NCBI RefSeq assembly: GCF_014698755.1
Contig: NZ_JACJTO010000015.1
Location: forward strand, 1 to 64,000
DNA from: Aphanizomenon flos-aquae FACHB-1287
Lineage (GTDB): Bacteria; Cyanobacteriota; Cyanobacteriia; Cyanobacteriales; Nostocaceae
Length of the DNA: 64,000 bases
Reading direction: 5' to 3'
Shown here: positions 8,492 through 18,694 of the stretch, piece after piece
How the letters are laid out: each line of letters starts with the position of its first letter
Numbering within the stretch: position 1 is the stretch's first letter
The notes under the pieces: generated by a model
The model's input: the letters and a program-made list of their open reading frames with translations, nothing else
Databases searched by the model: none
What the model was told of the DNA's origin: nothing
Position numbers and translations under genes: made by a program

Positions 8492-9463
8492 ATGATCGTC
8501 AGTAATAAGGGTTTATTGGGTATGGCTGTAGGGGTTTTGACCTTGACAGGAGTAGTTATAAGCGGTTTTAGTTCTATACAAGTAGCCATAGCTGACCACT
8601 CGCAAAATCAATCAGGAGGACATTTAGTTGCTCAAAATATTAAATCTTTAACTATAGTTTTTCCTAGTCGGTCTGATTCTACTGACTTACAAAATAAAGC
8701 TAATAATGTAGCTGCTTTTTTATCTAAGATGGTAGGTATACCCATTAAAGCGCAAGTAGGTGATGAAACAGCCGCAGTAGAAGCTTTAAGAGCAAATCGG
8801 GCTGATGTAGCGTTTTTAAGTAGTCGTCCGGCTTTAAAAGCTGAACAATTAGCAAATTCTCGCTTATATTTGGCTGAAGTTCGCAAAAATTACTCTGGCA
8901 GATATACTTATAATTCTGTTTTTGTTGTTCCCAATAACAGCCAATTAAAAAGTAAAAATTCTCCGAAAGCAACCTTAGAACAACTCAGAGGAAAAACTAT
9001 TACTTTTACTTCTCCTACATCTGGTTCTGGGTTTATTTTTCCAGTGAGTGAGTTAGTAAAACAGGGTTTTGTACCTAACCGTGATCGCTTAGATACTTTC
9101 TTTAGTAAAGTTAATTATGGTGGTAATTATAGTAAAGCTTTAGATGCTGTAGTTAGAGGTCAAACGGATGTAGCTGTAGTATCAGAATATGCTCTTTTTC
9201 CTCCCTATTTAGCGGCTGAAAATAGAGATAAGGTGAGAATATTACATAAAATTTCTGGTGTTCCTGCTCATGGTATTGCTATTGATGATGATGTTCCAGT
9301 TGTCATTAGAGAAAAACTAATTAATGCCTTGTTAAAGTTGAATAAATCTGAAAATCAGCAATTACTAACCAATTTATATAATTCCACAGAATTGGTCAGA
9401 GTTGATCATGATCGTCACCTTCAACCAATGCGGGAAGCATTAAAAAATGTGGGAATAGAATAA
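8492..9463 (+). CDS. phnD: Phosphonate/phosphite ABC transporter substrate-binding protein
   Basis: 323-residue periplasmic binding protein of the PhnD family. An N-terminal signal sequence covers about residues 1-33. The mature part has the features of the family: TIVFPSRSDSTDL, VEALRANRADVAFLSSRPAL, ITFTSPTSGSGFIFP (the phosphate-group contact region) and GQTDVAVVSEYAL. It should deliver phosphonate or phosphite to the PhnC-PhnE transporter encoded next. GGAG lies about 6 bases before the ATG. Ligand type cannot be decided from sequence; related cyanobacterial proteins bind phosphite or methylphosphonate. Confidence 0.88.
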   Translation: MIVSNKGLLGMAVGVLTLTGVVISGFSSIQVAIADHSQNQSGGHLVAQNIKSLTIVFPSRSDSTDLQNKANNVAAFLSKMVGIPIKAQVGDETAAVEALRANRADVAFLSSRPALKAEQLANSRLYLAEVRKNYSGRYTYNSVFVVPNNSQLKSKNSPKATLEQLRGKTITFTSPTSGSGFIFPVSELVKQGFVPNRDRLDTFFSKVNYGGNYSKALDAVVRGQTDVAVVSEYALFPPYLAAENRDKVRILHKISGVPAHGIAIDDDVPVVIREKLINALLKLNKSENQQLLTNLYNSTELVRVDHDRHLQPMREALKNVGIE

Positions 9464-9510
9464 TAAGTTAAAGTTAAGTATTTAGTCCTTAGCTTTCAAT
9501 GTAAAAATCT

Positions 9511-9566
9511 AGTATTGCCTACCCAAATAAATATATTATAATTATAATATAATTATGGGCAATACT
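9511..9566 (+). other. Long inverted repeat between phnD and phnC
   Basis: AGTATTGCC (9511-9519) and GGCAATACT (9558-9566) form a 9-bp stem. The AT-only interior, around TATTATAATTATAATATAAT, is itself nearly palindromic. It could be a small mobile repeat, or an RNA structure that lets phnD transcripts accumulate above phnC-phnE. Neither is proven. Confidence 0.45.
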
Positions 9567-9603
9567 GAACAAGCTTTTAAAAATCAAAGTTAGTCTTATA
9601 GCC

Positions 9604-10389
9604 ATGAATACTTACCCAGAATTAGCTACCAATTACAGTTCGTCTAAAAGTAACGTGAGTTTAATTAAATGTAGTCATTTGGAAACAGTTTATATTGAAT
9701 CTCTACAGCGACCGATTTTAAATGATATTAATTGCGAAATTAATCCGGGTGAATTTGTAGTATTATTAGGATTGAATGGAGCAGGTAAATCAACATTATT
9801 AAAATCACTTGTTGGTTTAGTTCCTTTGGTGAAAGGAGAAGTTGAAATTAATGGTCTGTCTGCAATTCATAAAAACTTACCGCAAATTCGTCGAGATGTG
9901 GGAATGTTATTTCAGGGAGGGGGATTAATTCGCCAATTATCAGCATTCGATAATGTTTTATGTGGAAGGTTGGGAATGAGAAAGACGGGACAAACTTTAT
10001 TAGGATTTCCGCAAAGTGATCGCACGTTAGCTTTAGAATTATTAACACAATTGGGTTTAAAAGAGCAAGCATATCAAAAAACTAGTCAATTGAGTGGTGG
10101 ACAACAACAAAAAGTAGCGATCGCTAGATCACTAATGCAATTTCCACAAATACTTTTAGCGGATGAACCTACTACGGGTTTAGATGTATTAGCCTCACAA
10201 CAAGTAATGACAACTTTATCAAAATTGCATCAACAAGGACTAACCATAATTACCGTTTTACATGATTTAGCACTAGCTACAGAATACGCTCAAAGGGCGA
10301 TAATTTTAGATGGTGGGAAGGTAGTTTATGATGGTAAATGTGAAAATTTACAAGGGCAATTTTCATCACATTTTGTTAAAGAAAATTGA
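9604..10389 (+). CDS. phnC: Phosphonate/phosphite ABC transporter ATP-binding protein
   Basis: 261-residue ABC ATPase. Walker A is GLNGAGKST (56-64), the signature is LSGGQQQKVAIARS, Walker B is ILLADEPTTGLD and the switch histidine is in TVLHDLALA. The insert typical of PhnC, FDNVLCGRLGMRKTG, is present. It powers import with PhnE (24 bases downstream) and PhnD (upstream, across a 140-base gap with a hairpin). Confidence 0.9.
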   Translation: MNTYPELATNYSSSKSNVSLIKCSHLETVYIESLQRPILNDINCEINPGEFVVLLGLNGAGKSTLLKSLVGLVPLVKGEVEINGLSAIHKNLPQIRRDVGMLFQGGGLIRQLSAFDNVLCGRLGMRKTGQTLLGFPQSDRTLALELLTQLGLKEQAYQKTSQLSGGQQQKVAIARSLMQFPQILLADEPTTGLDVLASQQVMTTLSKLHQQGLTIITVLHDLALATEYAQRAIILDGGKVVYDGKCENLQGQFSSHFVKEN

Positions 10390-10413
10390 ACTTATATTTA
10401 GTTATTAAAAACC

Positions 10414-11208
10414 ATGAAAAAAAAATCTACTTCACAAATTTTCCACCATTATTCTTGGCTAATTCCCTCACTTATCTTTCTATTAATCATAGGAGTTTAT
10501 AGTTGGTCATTACAAGGATTAAAAGTTGATTTTAAATTATTAAAAGATAGCTGGCCTTTTATTACAGATTTTATTTATCGGTTATTTCCTCCCAATTTGC
10601 AAGTTTTAGATATTGCTGTTAAAGGATTAATTGAAACTGTACAAATGTCTGTTTGGGGAACATCTATAGGTGCAGTTTTATCATTACCAATTGCCATAGC
10701 TAGTTCTAGTAATATTGCCCCCTTATGGTTAAGATGGATAGCAAACCTACTACAAAATGCTATTCGTTCCGTACCTTCAATTATTTTAGGTTTAATATTT
10801 GTAGCTGCTACAGGTTTGGGTGCACCTGCGGGAACATTAGCATTATCAATATATACTATTGGCTATCTTGCTAAATTTTATCAACAAGCGATAGAATCTG
10901 TAGATTATCATTCTTTAGAATCTTTAGGGGTAATTGGAGCATCAAAAATACAGATTGTTCAGTATGGGATATTGCCGCAAATATTGCCTTTAGGATTGGG
11001 TTATACCCTATGGATGTTTGAATATAATATTCGTGCTGCTTCGGTTTTAGGAGTAGTTGGTGCTGGGGGAATAGGATTTCAATTAAAAAGCTATATAGAT
11101 GGTTTTGAATATACTAAAGCCACAACTATGATGTTAGTGCTATTAGTAGTAGTCACAATTATTGATTTATTTAGTAGTAAGTTACGTCGGTATTTAGAGT
11201 CAATCTAG
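10414..11208 (+). CDS. phnE: Phosphonate/phosphite ABC transporter permease
   Basis: 264 residues with about six membrane helices. The EAA-type coupling loop is readable as SLESLGVIGASKIQIVQYGILPQ, and GVVGAGGIGFQL follows, both characteristic of PhnE. It forms the inner-membrane channel of the phnDCE importer. No C-P lyase, phosphonatase or phosphite dehydrogenase gene follows; the next gene is convergent, 7 bases away. The compound imported must therefore be processed by enzymes encoded elsewhere. Confidence 0.9.
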   Translation: MKKKSTSQIFHHYSWLIPSLIFLLIIGVYSWSLQGLKVDFKLLKDSWPFITDFIYRLFPPNLQVLDIAVKGLIETVQMSVWGTSIGAVLSLPIAIASSSNIAPLWLRWIANLLQNAIRSVPSIILGLIFVAATGLGAPAGTLALSIYTIGYLAKFYQQAIESVDYHSLESLGVIGASKIQIVQYGILPQILPLGLGYTLWMFEYNIRAASVLGVVGAGGIGFQLKSYIDGFEYTKATTMMLVLLVVVTIIDLFSSKLRRYLESI

Positions 11209-11215
11209 CTATTGA

Positions 11216-12025
11216 TTAATTACCGATAAAATCTCGAATAGCTTCAGCGATAACACCAGCACAAGACTCTGGTAAATTGCTCTCTCCATGGGCAATATTG
11301 TATAACTGAACATTAGGGATTAGTTGAGCATAAGTATTACTTCTAGATATAGCAGTTTGTGTATCTTGACCACCTTGTAAAATTAAACAGGGAACTGTAA
11401 TTTCTGGTAAGTGTTTTTCTAATAATTCTGCTGCTATTTCTGATTGCTTGCGGTTAAAAAGTAATTGACAAGCTGTAGAGGATTGTAACAAGATTTTTCT
11501 TAATTCTAAATCTTTTGCAATTCTTTCTTCCCAGCGAATTAATTTTGTCAGGGGCATAATTGAGCGTAAAAATTTAATTATCAATGGTGAACAATTAAAT
11601 AAACGCCGTCTTTTTTGCCATTCCTGATTTTGTCCTTCCGCTGCGACGCCCTCCGGTGCTAACAATATTAAACCAGCTATTTGTTCTGGATATTTTAAAG
11701 CATAACTAGCTGCAATCCAACCTCCTAGAGAATTACCAACTAAATAGACTTTTTCCAATTTTAAAGCTTCTAAAAAATCAGCTAAACACTCAACTTGCAA
11801 ATCTATGGAATGGTGAATATTAGGATTTGCCGATTCACCAAAACCTAACAAATCTGGTGAAAAGCAATGGATATTTTCAGCTAATAATTCCATTGTTGAT
11901 ACCCATTCACTACCATCATTCCATGCACCATGGAGAAAAATCATGGGTATTCCTGTACCAACTTCACGCCAAAATAATATTCCTTGAGTAAGTTTTATTC
12001 GGGAATTACGAAATAAAAAATTCAT
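11216..12025 (-). CDS. Alpha/beta hydrolase
   Basis: 269 residues of the alpha/beta hydrolase fold. The oxyanion motif HGAW is at 32-35, nucleophile Ser99 lies in VGNSLGG, the acid is probably Asp221 (LQGGQDTQTA) and His246 is in IAHGESNLPE. The cap region between about 120 and 205 is helical. It resembles esterases and C-C hydrolases common in cyanobacteria, with unknown substrate. It is convergent with phnE and stands about 100 bases from the NUDIX gene on the same strand. Confidence 0.82.
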   Translation of the reverse strand: MNFLFRNSRIKLTQGILFWREVGTGIPMIFLHGAWNDGSEWVSTMELLAENIHCFSPDLLGFGESANPNIHHSIDLQVECLADFLEALKLEKVYLVGNSLGGWIAASYALKYPEQIAGLILLAPEGVAAEGQNQEWQKRRRLFNCSPLIIKFLRSIMPLTKLIRWEERIAKDLELRKILLQSSTACQLLFNRKQSEIAAELLEKHLPEITVPCLILQGGQDTQTAISRSNTYAQLIPNVQLYNIAHGESNLPESCAGVIAEAIRDFIGN

Positions 12026-12128
12026 TTTAATTTACTGATTTAGTTATCTAAGTTATCTAAGTTTGACAATTGCTAATTCGAGATTTTGGATTTAATTTCC
12101 AAACCCAAAATCTTTAATTTTCCATCTT

Positions 12129-12623
12129 TTATGCGAGTGTTGTTAAACCATTTAAGTAGTCTTGTAACTGACGAAAATGATCATGAGACATATCTGGTTG
12201 CGGTAGAGAACTAGGGGGAAAAGCTTGGATTTCTAGAACTTCTAAGGTATCTTTGATTGCCATTTTTCCTTGAACTTCAGCCTCAACAGCAATACAGATA
12301 GAATGAATACGAGGATCACGGTTTGGGGAGGAGTAAACTCCCACTAAACGGCGAATTTTGACTACTTCTAGTCCTGTTTCCTCCATTAATTCCCGATGGA
12401 CTGCATGGGGAACATCTTCTCCCCAATCTACCATACCACCGGGCAATGACCAACAACCATCATCCTTTCTTCTAATGAGGACAATCTGACCATTAGGTAA
12501 AACGGGGATAATACTTGTACCAGTAATGGGATGGCGGAATATGATACCTAGTACCGTTTGTCCAAAGTTCCATAAGCTCCGTGTAGACTGAATCATTGGT
12601 GTAAAAAAAGTAAAAATGTTCAA
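12129..12623 (-). CDS. NUDIX hydrolase
   Basis: 164 residues with an intact Nudix box at 62-84: GGMVDWGED followed by RELMEETGLEV, containing the REXXEE metal-binding residues. Such enzymes hydrolyse nucleoside diphosphates linked to another group. The substrate cannot be predicted. The N-terminal 30 residues (MNIFTFFTPMIQSTRSLWNF) are an extension seen in some cyanobacterial homologues. Upstream is about 170 bases without an evident gene. Confidence 0.85.
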   Translation of the reverse strand: MNIFTFFTPMIQSTRSLWNFGQTVLGIIFRHPITGTSIIPVLPNGQIVLIRRKDDGCWSLPGGMVDWGEDVPHAVHRELMEETGLEVVKIRRLVGVYSSPNRDPRIHSICIAVEAEVQGKMAIKDTLEVLEIQAFPPSSLPQPDMSHDHFRQLQDYLNGLTTLA

Positions 12624-12793
12624 ATTTAAAATGGCTTGATTGTACTCTATATAGTTTTAACAAAGTTAAAGCGTTTTATGCTTCTGACTCTCAAGGTTAT
12701 CAGTTATAGTAAGCGGGCAAGATGCCCCACCATAAGAGTTTTATGATTTAACTTTGTACCTCATCAGATTAGTTATGAATTAAGAATTACGAA

Positions 12794-15691
12794 TTAATTT
12801 GATGTTGTTGTTTCTGCAATCTGGAAAATTATTTCTTCTAATTTCCGTAATAATTCTTGCTCATTATACGGCTTAGAAAAATAAGCTTTTGCTCCTAATT
12901 GCATAGCTAACTGACGATGTTTACTACTACTACGAGAAGTTAACATAGCGACAGGAATATTTCTTAATTCTGGATTGCTCTTAATCTGCTCTAAAAAGCT
13001 GTAACCATCAATACGGGGCATTTCAATATCACAAATTATCGCTTGAACTTGTAACCCAGTTGCTAACTTTTCTAAAGCATCTTGACCATCTTTAGATTGT
13101 TCTACTTGATACCCACCTTTTTCTAGGGTTAGGGCTAAGTAACGCCGGACATTAATTGAATCATCAACAATCAAAATTACCTCTTTTTGGCGAATAAGTT
13201 GTTTTACAGTTGGTACTTTTGGTGGTTTTAAGAATGCAGTTTGTAATCTTGTAGTTAGTAACTTATTACTAATTTGAGGACGTTCACCAGTTGTAATCCA
13301 TAATACTAAATCATTAGTATTAATCAGAGGAACTACTCGACCATCACCAAGAATTGTACAATTATTAAATCCACTGGGAAGGGGAATATTACCTTCCACT
13401 TGACGAATAGCCACTTCTTGCTCACCCCAGCAGCGTTCTATTTGAACAGCGACCCGTTGATGATCATGTTTGACTATCAAGACACTTATAGCATTAATTA
13501 TCGGCAAAGTTTCTAATTCTAGATTATTGTAGCGAGAACAATTAAATTCAAAGTAACTATTTAGGCGCAGAAATGGTAATTGAGTATTTTGCCAATTAAG
13601 AAATTCTTTTCCATTTTGGCAGAAAATTTGCTCATTTTCTAGTAAGAAAATTTCCTCTATTACATCCGTAAAAAATGCTAAGATCAAACTATCGCTTTCT
13701 ACTAATAAAACCCGCGCTACTGACAAAGTAAATGGGACTGATAAAGTAAACTTTGTTCCCACTCCTGCTTGGGTTTCAACATTCACATCTCCTCGCGCTA
13801 ATTTCAGATTATTACGGACTACATCCATTCCCACTCCCCGACCTGACAAGGCTGTTACCTGTTCCGATGTACTAAATCCAGGTTCAAAAATTAATGATAG
13901 TAATTCTTCATCACTGGAACTATCTAATAAAAAATCATCTAAACCCATTTTTAAAGCGCGGTGACGAATTTTGTCTAAACAAATACCTTGACCATCATCA
14001 CGAATAGTAATAATTGTCCGATTACTGTGATAGGCCGCTTTAATTTCAATTAACCCTTGTTCGGCTTTTCCCTGGGTTTTACGGGTAGTTGGATCTTCAA
14101 TTCCATGATCAAAAGCATTGCGTAATAAGTGCATTAAAGGCTCATTTAAAGCCTCTAAAATCCCTCTTTCAATTAAAGTATTTCCACCTTCAATTTTTAG
14201 CTGTACATTTTTTCCATACTCTACATTTAAATCCCTAATAGCTCTAGGAAAACGTTCCACTAAATCAGAAAAAGGACGCATTCTGACATGAGTTAATTCT
14301 CTTTGTAATTGTTTAGAAGTTTTATTCAATTTTCGCGCTATTTGGTCTGTATCATCTACACTTAATTGAATATCACTGGTAACTTCTGCAACTTGGACAA
14401 TAGTTTCCATCACATTTTGAGATAAAAAATTTAATTTTTGATAGTTATCTTGTTCTAGAAAATTATTTTCCGTCTCTTGATAACTATAATTAGCTGATTT
14501 CTCTCCTAGATGATTATGAGTTATCATTTTAGCGTAAGCTGTTCGCAGTTCTTGATTTTCTTGATCAAGAATTTGGACTCTTTGACTGAGATTTCGTACC
14601 AATTTACGTAATCTTTCCATTTGCACATTCAACCCATTACGTTGAATAATAACTTCTCCAAATAAATCATTAATTTTATCTAAATGTTTACTAGGAACTC
14701 TCACTGTATTTTCCTGGTTTTCTCTTTCTTTCGGAATTGAATTAATATCACTTTTCCGTTCAGTATATCTATAATCTATTGCTGGATTTTCAGAAGCTAA
14801 TACTTTATCAGCACTTTCTGGAGATAATTGGACAGTTTCCAATAATTGAACATCAGAAATAACTGATTCATTTAATAAATAATCTTGAGAATTTGCAGAA
14901 TAACTATCATTAATGCCTTCCTCAAAATCAATTTCTGTCGGTAAATTATCTAGCTGATTACTTAATACTAACATCTGTGATTTCCGCCATGCTTTTAATG
15001 CTAAATCGGCGATTTTCACACAATTATCAGGATAACTTTTTAAGTAAGAATTAACTGATTTACATAATTGGTTAAATGCTGTTATTTGCAGCATTTCTCC
15101 TAACCCACCTAACTCATTTGCCATCATTAATAACTCTGATCCTAAGCTCGATTTATTACTACTTTTTAATCGAGCCTCCAGGTTTTTTAAATACTCTTCA
15201 ACTTCAGTTTCAAATAATAAACGGATAATTTCTTGATCATCTTCTGACGACAACAAAGTTGTAAAATCCTCTGGAGTAGGTTCACCTAAACGCTCATGTA
15301 GTTCGTCAAAAACCGGGTAACAAAATTGTTTTAACCAACTATGATCTAGATTATTACCCTTTGCCAGTAATTCAACAATCTGTCGCAACCAATCAACACT
15401 AGATAGTAATAAACTTTGTAAATAATTATCCAGTTCTAAGGAATTTTTTTGAGTTTTTAAAACTTTAAAAGCATCTTCCAATTTATGAGCCAAATCACTT
15501 AATACACGAAATCCCATCATTGCTGCTCCACCTTTAATGGAATGAGCAGCTCGCATTGCAGCATTAATGGATTCTAACTCAATACGTTTGCTGGTGTTAA
15601 TTTCCAGTAATAGACTCTCTAAAGTATTGAGATAATCAGTTGCTTCTTCCAGGAATTGTATCTGGATTTCCAATTCTTTATCTTTAGTCAT
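12794..15691 (-). CDS. cheA: CheA-type hybrid histidine kinase with C-terminal receiver
   Basis: 965 residues. Domains in order: Hpt with phosphorylatable His50 (AAHSIKGGAAMMG); a second Hpt-like stretch near 165-235 in which the histidine position reads ANELGGLGEML and looks dead; a dimerisation helix region near 340-460; a HATPase core with NEPLMHLLRNAFDHG, IRDDGQGI and GRGVGMDVVRNNL; a CheW-like domain (about 675-800); and a receiver from 837 with Asp843/Asp844, phospho-acceptor Asp888 (ICDIEMPRIDG) and Lys940. It is the last gene of cheW-mcp-cheA. In cyanobacteria such hybrids control type IV pilus gliding and hormogonium behaviour; that role is inferred. Confidence 0.9.
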   Translation of the reverse strand: MTKDKELEIQIQFLEEATDYLNTLESLLLEINTSKRIELESINAAMRAAHSIKGGAAMMGFRVLSDLAHKLEDAFKVLKTQKNSLELDNYLQSLLLSSVDWLRQIVELLAKGNNLDHSWLKQFCYPVFDELHERLGEPTPEDFTTLLSSEDDQEIIRLLFETEVEEYLKNLEARLKSSNKSSLGSELLMMANELGGLGEMLQITAFNQLCKSVNSYLKSYPDNCVKIADLALKAWRKSQMLVLSNQLDNLPTEIDFEEGINDSYSANSQDYLLNESVISDVQLLETVQLSPESADKVLASENPAIDYRYTERKSDINSIPKERENQENTVRVPSKHLDKINDLFGEVIIQRNGLNVQMERLRKLVRNLSQRVQILDQENQELRTAYAKMITHNHLGEKSANYSYQETENNFLEQDNYQKLNFLSQNVMETIVQVAEVTSDIQLSVDDTDQIARKLNKTSKQLQRELTHVRMRPFSDLVERFPRAIRDLNVEYGKNVQLKIEGGNTLIERGILEALNEPLMHLLRNAFDHGIEDPTTRKTQGKAEQGLIEIKAAYHSNRTIITIRDDGQGICLDKIRHRALKMGLDDFLLDSSSDEELLSLIFEPGFSTSEQVTALSGRGVGMDVVRNNLKLARGDVNVETQAGVGTKFTLSVPFTLSVARVLLVESDSLILAFFTDVIEEIFLLENEQIFCQNGKEFLNWQNTQLPFLRLNSYFEFNCSRYNNLELETLPIINAISVLIVKHDHQRVAVQIERCWGEQEVAIRQVEGNIPLPSGFNNCTILGDGRVVPLINTNDLVLWITTGERPQISNKLLTTRLQTAFLKPPKVPTVKQLIRQKEVILIVDDSINVRRYLALTLEKGGYQVEQSKDGQDALEKLATGLQVQAIICDIEMPRIDGYSFLEQIKSNPELRNIPVAMLTSRSSSKHRQLAMQLGAKAYFSKPYNEQELLRKLEEIIFQIAETTTSN

Positions 15692-15743
15692 AGTCCTCAG
15701 TCCTTATTCATGAGTTATTATTAATTCAGAGCAAATGAGAATA

Positions 15744-17828
15744 TTAATTAGCGGGTAAAGTCTCAATAGTCTGTTTTAACTCCTGAGAAATATCTACTGT
15801 TTTTTGTAAAAATTCGCAAATTTGACGAGAATTATTAATATTATTTGCTGATATAATAGTAATATCCTTCATAGTTTCACTAACTATTTTTGATGCTTCG
15901 ACTTGAGATGTACTACAACTCAAAATTGACCGAACTAAGATATCTATTTGTTGTGATACATCAACAATTTGTTGTAAACTATATTTGGCATTTTCAATAA
16001 TATGGCTACTTTCAGCAACTTGATTAGTTCCCGTTGTCATTATTTTTAATACTTGACTGGTTTCTCGTTGAATTTTGGTAATTATTTCCTCAATTTCTTG
16101 AGTTGCTACTGCACTTCTGGCCGCTAATTCCCCCACTTCTTCAGCTACTACAGCAAAACCTTGACCTTCTTCCCCAGCTTTTACAGCTTCAATTCCTGCA
16201 TTAATTGCTAATAAATTAGTTTGCATAGCAATTTGATTAATTATAGAAACTACACGGGAAATTTGTTGAGAAGATTCTCCTAAACTTCTCATTTTTTTCG
16301 CTATTTCATCCAGTGTTTCTTGAAGCAAAAAAATATTTCGCAATGTTAAATCCATTGCTTCTTCAGTTTTAGTAGCTGTATAGTTAGTATTATTAACAAT
16401 GGTGACAGCTTGCTGTGCTATATCAGCTATAGATTGAATAGCAACAGTTATATTGTTAATTGTTTCTAAGTTTCCCTGTATTTTTTCAGGTTCTATCACT
16501 GCTTCTGCTATGAATTTTTTCAAATAAATATTTATTTCACTAACCGTCTGTTGAATTTGGTTCACAATTGGCTGAATACTATCCTGAAAATCCTGGAGTT
16601 CTAAAATGTTTTGTTTGTTGACTACACTTAGATTTATTGGCTTTTTACTCTCCTTTTCTTCTGTTATAGATTTATTAATAATTTTAGCATTAATACTTTG
16701 TTTTAACCAAACTACAAACAATGTCATTAACAATGCAATTAATGATGTTATACCAACGGTTAATTTCCAAAATTCTCTTTCTTGCTGAAAGGTAATTACT
16801 CCATCTTTTGCTAGAATTAGCTGCCAATTTATATCCCGTAAATTTGATGATTTTTGGTATGGTATATAGCTAATTAATTGCTGCTTTTGATTATTTTTAG
16901 TAACCGCTGTAAATGTATCAATATTTTTAGTTTTCAAAATATTAGGTAAACTAGGATATGGATATACATCTATCAACTTTTTACCAAATAAATTCTTATA
17001 AGAACTAATTAGAATTCTCCCTTTTTCATCTAAAAAATAATATTTATAACTTCTATCCATATAACCTTTTACTACTTCTTCTAAAGCCTTTATAGGTATA
17101 CGGGTTCTGACTATACCAATAGTATTACCATCATTTACATTTTTAATTGGTGCAGCTATATAAATTACTGCACCTACATTTTGAACTATTTCTACTTCAC
17201 TAATAATAGGGATATTTTGTTTAATTACCTCTTGAAAATATAAACGTTGTTCTTCTGAATTTAAAGATTCTCCTGCTGATTGAATAATCACTTGTCCATT
17301 CAGATCAAATATAGCCACACTATCATAAACTTTACTACTTTTTATCAAGTGATCTAAGGAAGCTTGTATTTCTATATTTATTTTGCTAATATTAACTTTG
17401 CGCGTTGTTCTAAATTTTCCTATTTCTACTTTTTTGATTACATTTTTAACTGGATTAGGAGGAGTTAAAAACAATATATTAGATAATAACTGAATATCTC
17501 CATAACGTTCTCCAATAAAGTTATTAACTTTATCACTTAAATTAATTGCTGTAGTTTCTTGAGATGTAATAATTTGCTTTATAATTAACTTACTACCAAA
17601 CATATAAGTTATTACCCCAATTCCTAAAACTGGTAAAGTTCCAATAGTTATGGACAAAAATATAGATTTTGTTCTCAATTTAAATTTTTTCAAATATTCT
17701 AATATATGATTCCATACCTTATTATAACTTGAATTTCCTCCTCTAATATCAACAAGTTGCCCTTGAGAAATTAAAGATCCTTTATTTGGAGAACTATTAC
17801 TTTGTTTAATATCAGTTTTATTCAACAT
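15744..17828 (-). CDS. Methyl-accepting chemotaxis protein with Cache-type sensor
   Basis: 694 residues. A cytoplasmic N-terminal tail of about 54 residues precedes TM1 (55-77). An extracytoplasmic sensor of about 275 residues follows, with Cache-like features such as [17 protein letters not shown] and [16 protein letters not shown]2 is near 355-376. The C-terminal half is the coiled-coil signalling domain, with its tip at [19 protein letters not shown] and [18 protein letters not shown]. Small-molecule sensing is likely but the ligand is unknown. It sits 52 bases before cheA and 58 after cheW, so all three should form one operon and one complex. No clear HAMP motif was seen. Confidence 0.9.
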   Translation of the reverse strand: MLNKTDIKQSNSSPNKGSLISQGQLVDIRGGNSSYNKVWNHILEYLKKFKLRTKSIFLSITIGTLPVLGIGVITYMFGSKLIIKQIITSQETTAINLSDKVNNFIGERYGDIQLLSNILFLTPPNPVKNVIKKVEIGKFRTTRKVNISKINIEIQASLDHLIKSSKVYDSVAIFDLNGQVIIQSAGESLNSEEQRLYFQEVIKQNIPIISEVEIVQNVGAVIYIAAPIKNVNDGNTIGIVRTRIPIKALEEVVKGYMDRSYKYYFLDEKGRILISSYKNLFGKKLIDVYPYPSLPNILKTKNIDTFTAVTKNNQKQQLISYIPYQKSSNLRDINWQLILAKDGVITFQQEREFWKLTVGITSLIALLMTLFVVWLKQSINAKIINKSITEEKESKKPINLSVVNKQNILELQDFQDSIQPIVNQIQQTVSEINIYLKKFIAEAVIEPEKIQGNLETINNITVAIQSIADIAQQAVTIVNNTNYTATKTEEAMDLTLRNIFLLQETLDEIAKKMRSLGESSQQISRVVSIINQIAMQTNLLAINAGIEAVKAGEEGQGFAVVAEEVGELAARSAVATQEIEEIITKIQRETSQVLKIMTTGTNQVAESSHIIENAKYSLQQIVDVSQQIDILVRSILSCSTSQVEASKIVSETMKDITIISANNINNSRQICEFLQKTVDISQELKQTIETLPAN

Positions 17829-17886
17829 ATATTTCTTCTATCACCCCTATAAAATAAAAACATTAACACATTTTTTTAAGTATTAA

Positions 17887-18393
17887 TTATTCGTTAATAC
17901 CAAGAATACCCGAACGTAAAATATGGACTGCATCTAATACTAGTAATATTTGTTCCTGTTGTACTACACAACCGCATAAGTACGGTACTAAACTAGATGC
18001 TACTTGTCCTATCGGAGAACGAACATCATCAACAATAAACTTAGTTGTACCTTTAATCTCTTGGACAACTAAACCCAAAATCATTGATTCTATCTGAATA
18101 ACAATGATATTATACTGATGCAGCCGATGATCAAGGCATTCTAAATTAAACATCTTTGGTAAATCAACTACCCAAATTATATGACTACGCCAATTCATTA
18201 ATCCTAATATACAAGCGGGCATATTCGGAATAGCTGTAACTGATGTCACAGGGACAACAATTACTTCTTGAGTATGAGCAATGGATAAAACAGCACCAGT
18301 TTGTTGATTCAGTTGAAATTTAATATAACCATTTTCTCCGCTGTTGTATATGGTTTGATTGTTAAAGTCAAGGTGTAATTTTTTCATGGGCAA
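17887..18393 (-). CDS. cheW: CheW-like adaptor protein
   Basis: 168 residues of a single CheW domain. Readable features are VVPVTSVTAIPNMPACILGLMNWRSHIIWVVDL, of which the stretch ILGLMNWRSHI corresponds to the conserved VxGxxNxRG loop, and SPIGQVASSLVPYLCG. It couples the chemoreceptor to the CheA kinase encoded downstream. It is the first gene of the minus-strand operon. PatA/CheY-type regulators that often precede cheW in cyanobacterial pilus clusters are absent here; a tRNA lies upstream instead. Confidence 0.85.
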   Translation of the reverse strand: MPMKKLHLDFNNQTIYNSGENGYIKFQLNQQTGAVLSIAHTQEVIVVPVTSVTAIPNMPACILGLMNWRSHIIWVVDLPKMFNLECLDHRLHQYNIIVIQIESMILGLVVQEIKGTTKFIVDDVRSPIGQVASSLVPYLCGCVVQQEQILLVLDAVHILRSGILGINE

Positions 18394-18694
18394 GTATTAT
18401 GAAAATTAATTTATTAGATTACATGAAATACATGAGATAATTAATTTGAACTTTAATATTTTCAGAAATTCATAGAGCAAGTACAAGTCAGTTTAATCTC
18501 TTCTAATTAGATTAACAAATATGTCTTCTTTACAAAGACGCTCTAGCATGATATAGTTCAACACATACTAAGTTATACAGAAAGAAATATTGAAAATAGG
18601 AAGAAATTCAGAAAGTTTTAATACAAAATATCACAAAGACACTGATAGGATTTCATTTTTCCCAGTGTCTTCAAGCTCACCATAAGTTTACAAG
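18394..18694. other. Intergenic region between cheW and tRNA-Leu
   Basis: About 300 bases, AT-rich, with no coding frame I can support. It must hold the promoter of the cheW operon. A hairpin at 18636-18671 may terminate tRNA transcription. Confidence 0.5.
18636..18671 (-). terminator. Probable terminator of tRNA-Leu
   Basis: AAGACACTG (18636-18644) pairs over 9 bp with CAGTGTCTT (18663-18671), with an 18-base loop. On the minus strand it lies 23 bases after the tRNA 3' end and is followed by T-rich sequence. Confidence 0.5.
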
